From CAVTQY01 sp963736975 (GTDB lineage: Bacteria; Pseudomonadota; Alphaproteobacteria; Acetobacterales; Acetobacteraceae), in NCBI GenBank assembly GCA_963736975.1, contig CAVTQY010000001.1:372001-436000 (forward strand): a stretch of 64,000 nucleotides of DNA, read 5' to 3'. Of the stretch, positions 8,095 through 16,240 are shown piece by piece; position 1 is the first letter of the stretch; the number at the start of each line of letters is the position of its first letter. The notes beneath the pieces are model-generated. The model searched no databases. It saw only the letters and a program-made list of their open reading frames with translations, and was not told the DNA's origin. The translations under genes were made by a program, and so were the position numbers.

Positions 8095-8754
8095 TCAAAC
8101 CCGGGGCAGCACCGATAGCACCGCCGCTATTTGTCGCTCCACCTCGTCGATTTCCGCCATCCCGTCCACAGCATAAAGCCGACCCTGAGCCCGGTAGTAC
8201 GGAATGATCGGTGCGGTCTGCCGGTAGTAGGCGCCCAGGCGCGCCATCACCGTATCCCGATTGTCATCCGCCCGGCGAACGAACTCCCTGGCCCCGCACA
8301 CGTCACAGACACCAGGCACGCGCGTCGGTTTGTACCGATCATGATATCCCGCGCCGCATTTGGCGCAGGTGAACCGGCCGGCGATCCGTTCCACCAGAGC
8401 CGCATCGTCCACCTGGAGTTCGATTACCGCGTCGAGCCGCAGGTGCTTTTCCGTCAGCAGCCGATCGAGCGCCTCAGCCTGCGGCACTGTCCGGGGAAAA
8501 CCATCCAGGATGAACCCCTTGGCGCAGTCCGGCCGATCGATGCGCGCCCCAAGCATGCGGATAATGATATCGTCCGAGACGAGTTGCCCCGCCTCCATCA
8601 CCGCCTTGGCTTCCAATCCCACCGGCGTGCCGGAGGCGACCTCAGCGCGCAGCATATCGCCGGTGGAAATCTGCGCGATCCCGTATTGGTCCTGCAGCCG
8701 CTTTGCCTGTGTGCCTTTTCCAGCCCCCGGTGGCCCCAGCAGGATCAGGATCAT
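8095..8754 (-). CDS. adk: adenylate kinase, zinc-lid type
   Basis: Adenylate kinase interconverts ATP + AMP and 2 ADP. The 219 residues open with the P-loop LLGPPGAGKGTQ and contain DGFPRTVPQAEAL. The LID domain carries four cysteines (CAKC and CDVC), typical of the long zinc- or structure-stabilised form. Position after secY is canonical. What follows is not: rpsM is 4.3 kb away and the adk transcript ends at the terminator at 8056-8082. Confidence 0.97.
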   Translation of the reverse strand: MILILLGPPGAGKGTQAKRLQDQYGIAQISTGDMLRAEVASGTPVGLEAKAVMEAGQLVSDDIIIRMLGARIDRPDCAKGFILDGFPRTVPQAEALDRLLTEKHLRLDAVIELQVDDAALVERIAGRFTCAKCGAGYHDRYKPTRVPGVCDVCGAREFVRRADDNRDTVMARLGAYYRQTAPIIPYYRAQGRLYAVDGMAEIDEVERQIAAVLSVLPRV

Positions 8755-8870
8755 CGGGTCGCCTCACCCGCATTCGGGAGAGGTGTTGTATGGCGCTGCT
8801 CGGCCGGCAACTCTTCGCCTCTCCGGCTCGCGAGAGAGGCCGGCAAGCAACGCGAGCCGGGTGAGAGCCG

Positions 8871-10208
8871 TCACCGCCGCCCGCGCACCCGCGCCTTGCG
8901 GATTAGCCCCTCGTATTGATGTGCCAGCAGGTGCGACTGGATCTGCGTGACGGTGTCCATCGTCACCGACACCACGATCAGGATCGAAGTGCCGCCGAAA
9001 TAGAACGGCAGTCCGTAATCGCTGATCAGAAACTCCGGCAACAGACACACCGCCGCCAGATAGAGCGCCCCCACCGTGGTTAGCCGGGTCAGCACGAAGT
9101 CGAAATACTCAGCCGTCGCGCTGCCGGGGCGGATCCCCGGTACGAAGCCGCCATATTTCTTCAGGTTGTCCGCCGTCTCCTGCGGGTTGAACACCACCGC
9201 GGTGTAGAAATACGAGAAGAAGACGATCAGCGCCGCATACAGGATCATATAGAGCGGCGTGCCGTGACCGAGCTGCGATGACAGGAACTGCAGCCAGCCG
9301 CTGCCCCCACCCGAGAATCCGGCCACGGTGGCAGGGATGAGCAGGATGGAGCTGGCGAAGATCGGCGGGATCACGCCCGAGGTGTTGATCTTCAGCGGCA
9401 TATGCGTCGAATCGCCGCCGAACATGCGGGTGCCGACCTGGCGCTTGGGATATTGCACCGGCACGCGGCGATACGCGCGCTCCATGAAGACGATGAACGC
9501 CACGACCAGGACGGCGAGCACGAAGAAGCCGATGATGAACAGCGTGGACAAAGCACCCGTCCGGCCTAGCTCCAGCAGCGAGGCGAGCGCGCTCGGCAGG
9601 TTGGCGACGATCCCGGCCATAATGATCAGGCTCGTGCCGTTGCCGACCCCGCGCGCGGTGATCTGCTCGCCCACCCACATCAGGAACATCGTCCCGCCGA
9701 CCAGGGTCACCACCGCAGTGAACAGGAAGGCAAAGCCGGGATGTGCCACGGCTGCCCCGGCATCGCCCCGCATGCTTTCGAGCCCGAGCGCGATGCCATA
9801 GGACTGCACGAGCGCGATCGCGACCGTGAGGTAACGCGTGTACTGGTTGAGCTTGATGCGCCCCTGCTCGCCCTCTTTCTTCAGCGCCTCAAGCGATGGC
9901 ACCGCGGCCGTCATGAGCTGAATGATGATGCTGGCACTGATATACGGCATGATGTTCAACGCGAACACGGTCATGCGCCGCAGCGCGCCACCGGTGAACA
10001 TATCGAACATCCCCAGGATGCCGCCGCCATGCTGCTGCATGAGCTGCGCCATCACCGCCGCATCGACGCCGGGCACCGGGATGTACGTGCCAAGTCGGTA
10101 GATAACCAGCGCGCCCAAGGTGAACCAGATGCGCTTCTTGAGCTCGGTCGCCTTCGACAGCACGCCGAGGTTGAGATTGGCAGCAAGCTGTTCGGCCGCA
10201 GAGGCCAT
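8871..10208 (-). CDS. secY: protein translocase subunit SecY
   Basis: SecY is the channel of the Sec translocon in the inner membrane. Its 445 residues form about ten hydrophobic segments. Family motifs seen are RLGTYIPVPGVD near residue 40, GIMPYISASI-like NIMPYISASIIIQL, AYRRVPVQYPKRQ and FNPQETADNLKKYGGFVPGIRPG. It follows rplO after a 60-bp spacer that holds a palindromic repeat, and precedes adk by 116 bp. Confidence 0.98.
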   Translation of the reverse strand: MASAAEQLAANLNLGVLSKATELKKRIWFTLGALVIYRLGTYIPVPGVDAAVMAQLMQQHGGGILGMFDMFTGGALRRMTVFALNIMPYISASIIIQLMTAAVPSLEALKKEGEQGRIKLNQYTRYLTVAIALVQSYGIALGLESMRGDAGAAVAHPGFAFLFTAVVTLVGGTMFLMWVGEQITARGVGNGTSLIIMAGIVANLPSALASLLELGRTGALSTLFIIGFFVLAVLVVAFIVFMERAYRRVPVQYPKRQVGTRMFGGDSTHMPLKINTSGVIPPIFASSILLIPATVAGFSGGGSGWLQFLSSQLGHGTPLYMILYAALIVFFSYFYTAVVFNPQETADNLKKYGGFVPGIRPGSATAEYFDFVLTRLTTVGALYLAAVCLLPEFLISDYGLPFYFGGTSILIVVSVTMDTVTQIQSHLLAHQYEGLIRKARVRGRR

Positions 10209-10228
10209 CGCGCATCGTCCTGTTCAAC

Positions 10229-10266
10229 CGTGATCGCCGGGCGTGGCCCGGCCATTCACGTCTTCC
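10229..10266. repeat. REP-like palindromic repeat copy 1, between rplO and secY
   Basis: The spacer contains GTGATCGCCGGGCGTGGCCC followed by GGCCATTCACGTCTT, an imperfect palindrome around CCGGGC...GCCCGG. Similar sequences sharing GGCC(GGG)...CCGGCC and CCA-TTC/CC-ACGTCTT lie at 13187-13220 and 51543-51578. All three lie in a spacer inside a minus-strand operon, just after a stop codon on that strand (rplO, rplE) or between two genes (trpB/trpA). Confidence 0.6.
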
Positions 10267-10269
10267 TTC

Positions 10270-10752
10270 TTAGCCTTCCTGGCGCTTGCCCGCCACCGTC
10301 GTGGTCACCGATCCGCCGGCCTTCCGGACCGCCTCCGCCGCGGCCGCGGAAGCCCCGGACACGGTGATAGTCACCGCCCGGGTGATCTCGCCCTTGGCCA
10401 GCAGACGTACTCCGGCGATCTTTCCTCCGCGCACGAGACCGGCAGCCCGCAGGCTGTCTTCCGTGATTGGTTGGCCGGCATCGATCCGCCCGGCGGCGAT
10501 CGCCGCTTCCAGGGTAGCCAGATTCACCGGCGCATAGATCTTCCGGAACGGATTGAAGAACCCGCGCTTCGGCAGACGCCGGTAAATCGGCATCTGCCCG
10601 CCTTCGAACCCGTTCAGCGCCACGCCCGCGCGCGCCTTCTGACCCTTCACGCCCTTGCCGGATGTCTTGCCCTTCCCCGATCCGATGCCGCGCCCCAGCC
10701 GCTTCGAGCGGAGCCGCGAACCGGGATTGTCGCGCAGTTCGTTGAGCTTCAT
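10270..10752 (-). CDS. rplO: 50S ribosomal protein L15
   Basis: L15 is a late-assembly 50S protein. The 160 residues start MKLNELRDNPGSRLRSKRLG (ATG at 10752, one base after the rpmD stop), with the GRGIGSGKGKTSGKGVKGQ glycine/lysine-rich N-terminal extension typical of L15 and the core GFEGGQMPIYRRLPKRGF. An ATG four codons upstream lies inside rpmD and is less likely. Confidence 0.97.
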   Translation of the reverse strand: MKLNELRDNPGSRLRSKRLGRGIGSGKGKTSGKGVKGQKARAGVALNGFEGGQMPIYRRLPKRGFFNPFRKIYAPVNLATLEAAIAAGRIDAGQPITEDSLRAAGLVRGGKIAGVRLLAKGEITRAVTITVSGASAAAAEAVRKAGGSVTTTVAGKRQEG

Positions 10753-10753
10753 G

Positions 10754-10957
10754 TCACAATGCACTTTCGATCTTCAGCAGATGCGCCACCTTGCGGATCA
10801 TCCCGCGCACCGAAGGCGTGTCCTCCAGCTCACGGCTGCGGTGCAGCCGGCCGAGCCCGAGACCGCGCAGCGTTGCCGCCTGGCCCGGTTTGCGTCCGGC
10901 GGCCGAGCCGATCTGCGTCACCCGGACGCGGCCTACTGTATTCTCGGTTTCAGCCAC
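10754..10957 (-). CDS. rpmD: 50S ribosomal protein L30
   Basis: L30 is a small 50S protein. The 67 residues read from a GTG at 10957 (V/MAETENTVGRVRVTQIGSAA) and contain GLGLGRLHRSRELEDTPSVRGM, the family core. The GTG overlaps the rpsE stop by 8 bases, indicating translational coupling. The frame runs further upstream through rpsE, but only this stretch is L30-like. Confidence 0.94.
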   Translation of the reverse strand: MAETENTVGRVRVTQIGSAAGRKPGQAATLRGLGLGRLHRSRELEDTPSVRGMIRKVAHLLKIESAL

Positions 10958-11534
10958 TCGCCTGCGCCTCCTGTTCCTGCGCGGCCTCGCGACGCGGTCC
11001 GAAAATCTCCGCCACCTTCTTGCCCCTGCGATTGGCCACCGAGCGCGGCGAGGCGCATCGGGACAATGCGGCGAAGGTCGCCTTGACCATGTTGTGCGGA
11101 TTGCGGCTGCCGAGCGACTTGGCGACCACATCCCCCATGCCGAGCGACTCGAACACCGCGCGCAACGGTCCGCCGGCGATGATGCCGGTGCCGGCGGCGG
11201 CCGCGCGCAGCACCACCGCGCCGGCGCCGAACCGGCCCTCCACGTCGTGGTGCAAGGTGCGACCTTCCTTCATCGGCACGCGGATCATGCTGCGTTTGGC
11301 CCGCTCGGTCGCCTTGCGGATCGCCTCCGGCACTTCGCGCGCCTTGCCGGCACCATAGCCGACCCGGCCCTTCTGATCGCCGACAACCACCAGCGCGGCG
11401 AAAGCGAAACGCCGACCACCCTTCACCACCTTCGCCACGCGGTTGATGGTCACCAGCTTATCGATGATGCCGTCGTCCTCGCGGTCGTCCCGCTCGCGGT
11501 CGCGGCGCCGGCCTTCACGTGGTTCACGTGCCAT
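10950..11534 (-). CDS. rpsE: 30S ribosomal protein S5
   Basis: S5 acts in decoding fidelity at the A site. It has 194 residues with a charged N-terminal tail (REPREGRRRDRERDDRE), then LVTINRVAKVVKGGRRFAF, GYGAGKAREVPEAIRKA and IAGGPLRAVFESLGMGDVVAKS. All are diagnostic. It overlaps rpmD. Confidence 0.97.
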   Translation of the reverse strand: MAREPREGRRRDRERDDREDDGIIDKLVTINRVAKVVKGGRRFAFAALVVVGDQKGRVGYGAGKAREVPEAIRKATERAKRSMIRVPMKEGRTLHHDVEGRFGAGAVVLRAAAAGTGIIAGGPLRAVFESLGMGDVVAKSLGSRNPHNMVKATFAALSRCASPRSVANRRGKKVAEIFGPRREAAQEQEAQASG

Positions 11535-11546
11535 GTTGCATATTCC

Positions 11547-11909
11547 TCAGAACGCCAGCCCGCCTTCGCGGGCGGCATCGGCCAGCGCCTTGATCCGGCC
11601 GTGATAAAGGTAGGCGCCGCGGTCGAACACGACGTCTTTCACGCCCGCCGCAACCGCGCGTTCCGCCAGCAGCTTGCCGACCGCGGCGGCGGCAGCTTTG
11701 TCCGCACCCGTGCGCAGGCCTTCCCGCACCCCCTTGTCCAGCGAAGACGCCGCCGCCAGCGTACGTCCCGCCGCGTCGTCGATAACCTGCGCGTAGATAT
11801 GCTTGCCGGAGCGGAACACCGACAGCCGCAGCCGTCCGCCGCTCTTCTGACGCAGAGAGTACCGCAGCCGCTGCCGGCGGCGGTCGCGCAACTCGCGAAT
11901 GCCGCTCAT
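11547..11909 (-). CDS. rplR: 50S ribosomal protein L18
   Basis: L18 binds 5S rRNA. The 120 residues begin MSGIRELRDRRRQRLRYSLR, with RLSVFRSGKHIYAQVIDD and the C-terminal FDRGAYLYHGRIKALADAAREGGL signature. It overlaps the rplF stop by four bases. Confidence 0.97.
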   Translation of the reverse strand: MSGIRELRDRRRQRLRYSLRQKSGGRLRLSVFRSGKHIYAQVIDDAAGRTLAAASSLDKGVREGLRTGADKAAAAAVGKLLAERAVAAGVKDVVFDRGAYLYHGRIKALADAAREGGLAF

Positions 11910-12439
11910 TTCTTCTTGCCTTCCTTGCGCCGGATCAGTTCGTCGCTGTAGCGCACGCCCTTGCCCTTGTATGGCTCCGGCGGCCGGAAACCACGAATTT
12001 CCGCGGCCACTTGGCCGACAAGGCGCTTGTCCACGCCTTCGACTTTTACGGCAGTCGGACGCTCGCAGGTGATCTTAATTCCGGCCGGGATCGGAAACAC
12101 CACGTCATGCGAGTAGCCCAGGTTCAGCACGAGATTGCTGCCCTGCACTGCCGCGCGGAACCCGGTGCCGGTAATCTCCATTGATTTCGAGAAGCCGGTC
12201 GAGACGCCCTTCACCACATTCGCGATGTTGGCGCGCGTGGTGCCCCACATCATGCGCGCCCGCCGTTCGCTGCCGCGCGGCGTCACGCTGACTCTGTTGC
12301 CTTCGACCTTCGTCTCGACTTGATCGGTCAATGGCATGGTCATTTCGCCCAGCCGCCCCTTGGCCACCAGCCGGCCGTCGCCGACGGCCACTTGCACACC
12401 TTGCGGTATTTCCACCGGATATTTGCCGACGCGGGACAT
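11906..12439 (-). CDS. rplF: 50S ribosomal protein L6
   Basis: L6 sits near the factor-binding site of the large subunit. From the ATG at 12439 it has 177 residues (MSRVGKYPVEIPQGV), with GYSHDVVFPIPAGIKI and the C-terminal signature IRGFRPPEPYKGKGVRYSDE. A 15-codon extension upstream overlaps no homologous sequence and was discarded. Confidence 0.97.
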   Translation of the reverse strand: MSRVGKYPVEIPQGVQVAVGDGRLVAKGRLGEMTMPLTDQVETKVEGNRVSVTPRGSERRARMMWGTTRANIANVVKGVSTGFSKSMEITGTGFRAAVQGSNLVLNLGYSHDVVFPIPAGIKITCERPTAVKVEGVDKRLVGQVAAEIRGFRPPEPYKGKGVRYSDELIRRKEGKKK

Positions 12440-12449
12440 CCTACCTTCC

Positions 12450-12848
12450 TCAGAACACGCGGCAGAGGACCTCGCCGCCGACATTGGCGGCCCGGGCCTC
12501 GGAATCGCTCATCACGCCACGCGGCGTGGACAGGATGGAGACGCCGAGGCCGGCATAGACCCGCGGCAGCTCCCTGATCTTCGAATAGACGCGCCGGCCG
12601 GGTTTCGACACGCGGTGGATCTCTTTGATCACCGGCTCGCCCTCACTGTATTTGAGCTCGATACGCAACTGCGCCACGCCAGGCCGCAGCTCCTCGGCCG
12701 AAAAGCCGCGGATGTAACCTTCCCGCTTCAGCACATCCAGCACATTGGCCCGCAGCTTCGACGCCGGCGCCACGCACATGCTGTGACGCGCGCGCTGCGC
12801 ATTGCGGATGCGGGTCAGCATGTCGCCCAAAGGATCGGAGACTGCCAT
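12450..12848 (-). CDS. rpsH: 30S ribosomal protein S8
   Basis: S8 binds 16S rRNA and in enterobacteria represses the spc operon. From the ATG at 12848 there are 132 residues (MAVSDPLGDMLTRIRNAQRA) ending with STPRGVMSDSEARAANVGGEVLC, the conserved C-terminal motif. Upstream codons in frame belong to the rpsN region. Confidence 0.97.
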   Translation of the reverse strand: MAVSDPLGDMLTRIRNAQRARHSMCVAPASKLRANVLDVLKREGYIRGFSAEELRPGVAQLRIELKYSEGEPVIKEIHRVSKPGRRVYSKIRELPRVYAGLGVSILSTPRGVMSDSEARAANVGGEVLCRVF

Positions 12849-12858
12849 CGGTCCGCTC

Positions 12859-13164
12859 CTACCAGCTCGCCTTGACCATGCCGGGAATCTGGCCCGCCGA
12901 GGCCAGCTCGCGCAGCGCGATACGGCACAGCTTGAACTTGCGGTAATTGCCACGCGAGCGCCCGGTCAGCTCGCAGCGCAGCCGGACGCGCGCCGCCGCC
13001 CCGTTTCGCGGCAGTTGCGCGAGTTTCAGTGAGGCGGTGAAGCGATCCTCCACCGGCAGCTTGCGATCCATCACGATCGCCTTCAGCGCGGCACGCTTCG
13101 CCTTGTCGCGGCCCGCCATCCGCTCGCGTCGGTTATTGCGGTTGACCTGCGAGGTCTTCGCCAT
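12859..13164 (-). CDS. rpsN: 30S ribosomal protein S14, long zinc-free form
   Basis: S14 of 101 residues, the long type without the CxxC zinc site. It opens MAKTSQVNRNNRRERM and carries RCELTGRSRGNYRKFKLCRI and the C-terminus GQIPGMVKASW. Long S14 in this position is usual for alphaproteobacteria. Confidence 0.97.
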   Translation of the reverse strand: MAKTSQVNRNNRRERMAGRDKAKRAALKAIVMDRKLPVEDRFTASLKLAQLPRNGAAARVRLRCELTGRSRGNYRKFKLCRIALRELASAGQIPGMVKASW

Positions 13165-13186
13165 GCTGTGTCTCTCTGCCCTCTCT

Positions 13187-13220
13187 CGTCATGGCCGGGC
13201 TCGTCCCGGCATCCACGTCT
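13187..13220. repeat. REP-like palindromic repeat copy 2, directly after rplE
   Basis: CGTCATGGCCGGGCTCGTCC then CGGCATCCACGTCTT: an imperfect palindrome (GCCGGG...CCCGGC) filling the 56-bp rplE-rpsN spacer and abutting the rplE stop codon. It is the clearest member of the family also seen at 10229 and 51543. Confidence 0.7.
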
Positions 13221-13910
13221 TCAGTTCGCGAACGGCAGGTCGAAAGCCTTCAACAAGGCCTTCGCCTCCGCATCTGTTCTCGCGGTGGTCACGAACACGA
13301 TGTCCATGCCGCGCACCGAATCGACCCGGTCGTAGTTGATTTCCGGGAATACGATCTGCTCCTTCAGGCCCATCGCGAAATTACCGCGCCCGTCGAAGCC
13401 CTTGCCCTGAATGCCGCGAAAGTCGCGCACCCGCGGCATCGCGATGGTGATCAGCCTGTCCATGAACTCATACATGCGCGCCTTGCGCAGCGTCACCTTG
13501 CAGCCGATCGGCAGGCCCTTACGGATCTTGAACCCGGCGATCGCCTTCTTGGCCAGCGTCTTCACCGGCTTCTGCCCGCTGATCGCAGTGAGCTCGGCCA
13601 CCGCCGAATCGAGCTTCTTCTGATCCGCCGTCGCCTCGCCGACACCCATGTTGATGACGATCTTCTCGAGCCGGGGCACCTGCATCGGGTTCTTGTAGCC
13701 GAACTCCGACTGCAGCTTGCTGCGCACCTCTTCGAGGTAGCGTTTCTGCAACCGGGGCATCTCAGAGGGCGCGGCAGCCGCCCGTTCGCCGCCCGCCGCC
13801 GGAGCGGCCTCGCGGGCTTCTTTGCGCGGCGCCCCGCCACGGGGGGCCGTTGCCTGAGACTGGCCCTTCGCCTGCGCCTTCTTCGGCGGAGGTTTCTTCG
13901 TCCCGCTCAT
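13221..13910 (-). CDS. rplE: 50S ribosomal protein L5 with N-terminal extension
   Basis: L5 binds 5S rRNA and contacts S13. The conserved part starts about residue 51 (MPRLQKRYLEEVRSKLQ) and carries IVINMGVGEATADQKKLD, FKIRKGLPIGCKVTLR and the C-terminal DIVFVTTARTDAEAKALL. Ahead of it is a Lys/Pro/Ala-rich segment of about 50 residues (SGTKKPPPKKAQAKG...) that ordinary L5 of about 180 residues lacks. The ATG at 13910 has GAGG six bases upstream, whereas the ATG at 13760 that would give normal-length L5 has no visible ribosome-binding site, so the extended start is preferred. A TTG at 13922 is also in frame. Confidence 0.93.
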   Translation of the reverse strand: MSGTKKPPPKKAQAKGQSQATAPRGGAPRKEAREAAPAAGGERAAAAPSEMPRLQKRYLEEVRSKLQSEFGYKNPMQVPRLEKIVINMGVGEATADQKKLDSAVAELTAISGQKPVKTLAKKAIAGFKIRKGLPIGCKVTLRKARMYEFMDRLITIAMPRVRDFRGIQGKGFDGRGNFAMGLKEQIVFPEINYDRVDSVRGMDIVFVTTARTDAEAKALLKAFDLPFAN

Positions 13911-13911
13911 C

Positions 13912-14232
13912 TCAACCCTCAATCACCTGGCCGGTGGCTTTGGCGACCCGCACCTTTCGCCCATCCTCCAGGACGCGGAATCCAACCTTGGTCGGCTGCT
14001 CGCTTTTCGGATCGATCAATTTCAGATTCGACAGATGGATCGTCGCTTCTTCCCGCACGATGCCGCCCGGCTGGCCCAGCCCGCGCGGCTTGGTGTGCTT
14101 CGTCGCCAGGTTCACACCCTGCACCATGGCGCGCTCGGCTTTGGGGAAGACGCGCAGCACTTCCCCGCGGCGACCCTTCTCGGCCCCGCTGATCACCACC
14201 ACCGTGTCGCCCTTGCGGATACGCGCGGCCAT
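13912..14232 (-). CDS. rplX: 50S ribosomal protein L24
   Basis: L24 starts 50S assembly. The 106 residues begin MAARIRKGDTVVVISGAEKG (KOW motif) and include RGEVLRVFPKAERAMVQGVN and KHTKPRGLGQPGGIV. The start overlaps the rplN stop (ATGA). Codons upstream in the same frame overlap rplN and are not L24. Confidence 0.97.
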   Translation of the reverse strand: MAARIRKGDTVVVISGAEKGRRGEVLRVFPKAERAMVQGVNLATKHTKPRGLGQPGGIVREEATIHLSNLKLIDPKSEQPTKVGFRVLEDGRKVRVAKATGQVIEG

Positions 14233-14600
14233 CAGATGACTTCCGGAGCAAGCGAGATGATCTTGAGGAAGCGTCGTCCGCGCAGCTCGCGCACCACCGG
14301 GCCGAAAATGCGCGTGCCGATCGGCTCCTGCTGCTTGTTGATCAACACCGCGGCATTGCGGTCGAAGCGGATCGCACTGCCATCCGGGCGGCGCACCGGA
14401 AACGCGGTGCGCACGATCACCGCCTGGTGCACGTCGCCCTTCTTCACCTTGCCGCGCGGGATCGCCTCCTTCACCGAAACGACGATCACATCGCCGACCG
14501 AGGCAGTCCTGCGCCGCGAGCCGCCCAGAACCTTGATGCACTGCACGCGGCGCGCACCCGAGTTATCGGCGACGTCGAGATTGGTTTCCGGAAGGATCAT
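14232..14600 (-). CDS. rplN: 50S ribosomal protein L14
   Basis: L14 lies at the subunit interface. It has 122 residues starting MILPETNLDVADNSGARRVQ, with the signature KVLGGSRRRTASVGDVIVVSVKEA and ending near GRRFLKIISLAPEVI. It overlaps rpsQ by four bases and rplX by one. Confidence 0.98.
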   Translation of the reverse strand: MILPETNLDVADNSGARRVQCIKVLGGSRRRTASVGDVIVVSVKEAIPRGKVKKGDVHQAVIVRTAFPVRRPDGSAIRFDRNAAVLINKQQEPIGTRIFGPVVRELRGRRFLKIISLAPEVI

Positions 14601-14893
14601 TGCGCGACTCCTTCAGCTTGCACGGCCGGCATAGCAGCGCGGCGGCGCAACAGGCTCTCGCCGTTGCGCTCGATCACCAGCCAGGTCTTGCGCTTGCTGA
14701 TCGGCGGGCATTCCTCAATGCGCACCACATCGCCCACATGACATTGGTTGGCCTCGTCATGCGCTGCGTATTTCTTCGAGCGGCGGATGAACTTCTTGTA
14801 CAGCGGGTGCATCACGCGACGATCAACAAGCACCGTGACGGTCTTGTCCATCTTGTCGCTCGTCACCCGGCCGGTGAGCACGCGTTTCGGCAT
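14597..14893 (-). CDS. rpsQ: 30S ribosomal protein S17
   Basis: S17 binds the 5' domain of 16S rRNA. The 98 residues start MPKRVLTGRVTSDKMDKTVT, with HPLYKKFIRRSKKYAAHDE and the CHVGDVVRIEECPPISKRKT signature. The C-terminal tail (about 15 residues, RRRAAMPAVQAEGVAQ) is slightly longer than usual. Confidence 0.97.
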   Translation of the reverse strand: MPKRVLTGRVTSDKMDKTVTVLVDRRVMHPLYKKFIRRSKKYAAHDEANQCHVGDVVRIEECPPISKRKTWLVIERNGESLLRRRAAMPAVQAEGVAQ

Positions 14894-14906
14894 ACTTTTT
14901 TGACCC

Positions 14907-15131
14907 TCAGCTCGCCGCCGGCTGAGCGCGGTCGCGCTCGCCCATGATCGTCTTCACCCGCGCGATCTCGCGCCGCACCTGGCGGATGCGCGCGGTTCCC
15001 TCCGCCTGACCAGTGGCACGCTGGAACCGCAGGTTGAACTGCTCGCGCCGCAGATCGAGTAGCAGAGTCGCCAGTTCGTCCGGCGTCTTCGTGCGCACAT
15101 CCGTTGCCTTGTTCTGCGGCGACTTCGCCAT
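14907..15131 (-). CDS. rpmC: 50S ribosomal protein L29
   Basis: L29 lines the exit-tunnel rim. The 74 residues start at the ATG at 15131 (MAKSPQNKATDVRTKTPDEL) and contain LLDLRREQFNLRFQRATGQ and the ARIRQVRREIARVKTI helix. The ATG overlaps the rplP stop by one base. Upstream in-frame codons are rplP shadow. Confidence 0.96.
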   Translation of the reverse strand: MAKSPQNKATDVRTKTPDELATLLLDLRREQFNLRFQRATGQAEGTARIRQVRREIARVKTIMGERDRAQPAAS

Positions 15132-15547
15132 CACGCGTCTCCCATCCGCTGCACGATCCTGGTGCGGATCGGCAGCTTCGCGGCACCCAAGGTCAGCGCG
15201 TCGCGCGCCACGTCGGCCGCAACGCCGTCCAGTTCGAACATGATCCGCCCGGGGGCGACCCGTGCCACCCAAAACTCGGGGCTCCCCTTGCCGGAGCCCA
15301 TGCGTACCTCGGCCGGCTTCACCGACACCGGCACGTCCGGGAAGATGCGAATCCACACGCGGCCAGTGCGCTTCATCGCGCGCGTGATCGCGCGTCGCGC
15401 CGCCTCGATCTGCCGCGCGGTGATTCGCTCCGGCTCCAGCGCCTTCAGCCCGTAGGCGCCGAAGTTGAGCTGCGTGCCGCCCTTGGCGTTGCCGTGGATC
15501 CGGCCCTTATGCGCCTTGCGGAATTTCGTGCGTTTCGGTTGCAACAT
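15131..15547 (-). CDS. rplP: 50S ribosomal protein L16
   Basis: L16 supports the peptidyl-transferase centre and A-site tRNA. The 138 residues begin MLQPKRTKFRKAHKGRIHG and contain RKMKRTGRVWIR-like AMKRTGRVWIRIFPDVPVS and GSGKGSPEFWVARV. All are family signatures. Confidence 0.98.
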   Translation of the reverse strand: MLQPKRTKFRKAHKGRIHGNAKGGTQLNFGAYGLKALEPERITARQIEAARRAITRAMKRTGRVWIRIFPDVPVSVKPAEVRMGSGKGSPEFWVARVAPGRIMFELDGVAADVARDALTLGAAKLPIRTRIVQRMGDA

Positions 15548-15562
15548 TGTCTGTGACCGATC

Positions 15563-16240
15563 TTACCGCTGCGGTGCCTGCTCGGCGGCGCGCCGGTCCT
15601 GCGCCAGCGGGTCGTGCGCCAGGATTTCGCCCTTGAACACCCACACTTTCACGCCGCATGTCCCGTACGTCGTCTTCGCCGTCGCTTCGCCGAAATCGAT
15701 GTCGGCCCGAAGCGTGTGCAACGGCACGCGCCCCTCGCGGTACCACTCGACCCGCGCGATTTCCGCCCCGCCGAGGCGCCCGCCACAATTGATGCGTATC
15801 CCCTGCGCCCCGAGCCGCATCGCCGACTGCACCGCCCGCTTCATCGCCCGGCGGAACGCCACCCGCCGCTCGAGTTGCTGGGCGATGTTCTCCGCGACCA
15901 GCGTCGCATCGATCTCCGGCTTGCGTATCTCGACGATGTTCAGTGCCACCTCGGCATTCGCCATCTTCGAGAGGTCCTTTTTCAGCACCTCGATGTCCTG
16001 GCCCTTCTTGCCGATCACCACCCCGGGCCGCGCCGCATAGATCGTGACACGCGGCTTTTTCGCCGGCCGCTCGATCACCACCCGCGACACGCCGGCGCCG
16101 CGCAGCTTCTCTCGCAGCCGCTTGCGCAACCTGAGATCTTCATGCAGCAACTGCGCATAATCGCTGCTGGCAAACCAGCGCGAGTCCCAGGTGCGGTTGA
16201 TGCCGAGCCTGAGCCCGACCGGATTGACCTTGTGTCCCAT
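15563..16240 (-). CDS. rpsC: 30S ribosomal protein S3
   Basis: S3 is a head protein at the mRNA entry tunnel. From the ATG at 16240 there are 225 residues: MGHKVNPVGLRLGINRTWDS, a KH domain with ARPGVVIGKKGQDIEVLKK, and the C-terminal GRLGGAEIARVEWYREGRVP signature. An in-frame extension of 24 codons upstream overlaps rplV and is rejected. Confidence 0.97.
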   Translation of the reverse strand: MGHKVNPVGLRLGINRTWDSRWFASSDYAQLLHEDLRLRKRLREKLRGAGVSRVVIERPAKKPRVTIYAARPGVVIGKKGQDIEVLKKDLSKMANAEVALNIVEIRKPEIDATLVAENIAQQLERRVAFRRAMKRAVQSAMRLGAQGIRINCGGRLGGAEIARVEWYREGRVPLHTLRADIDFGEATAKTTYGTCGVKVWVFKGEILAHDPLAQDRRAAEQAPQR

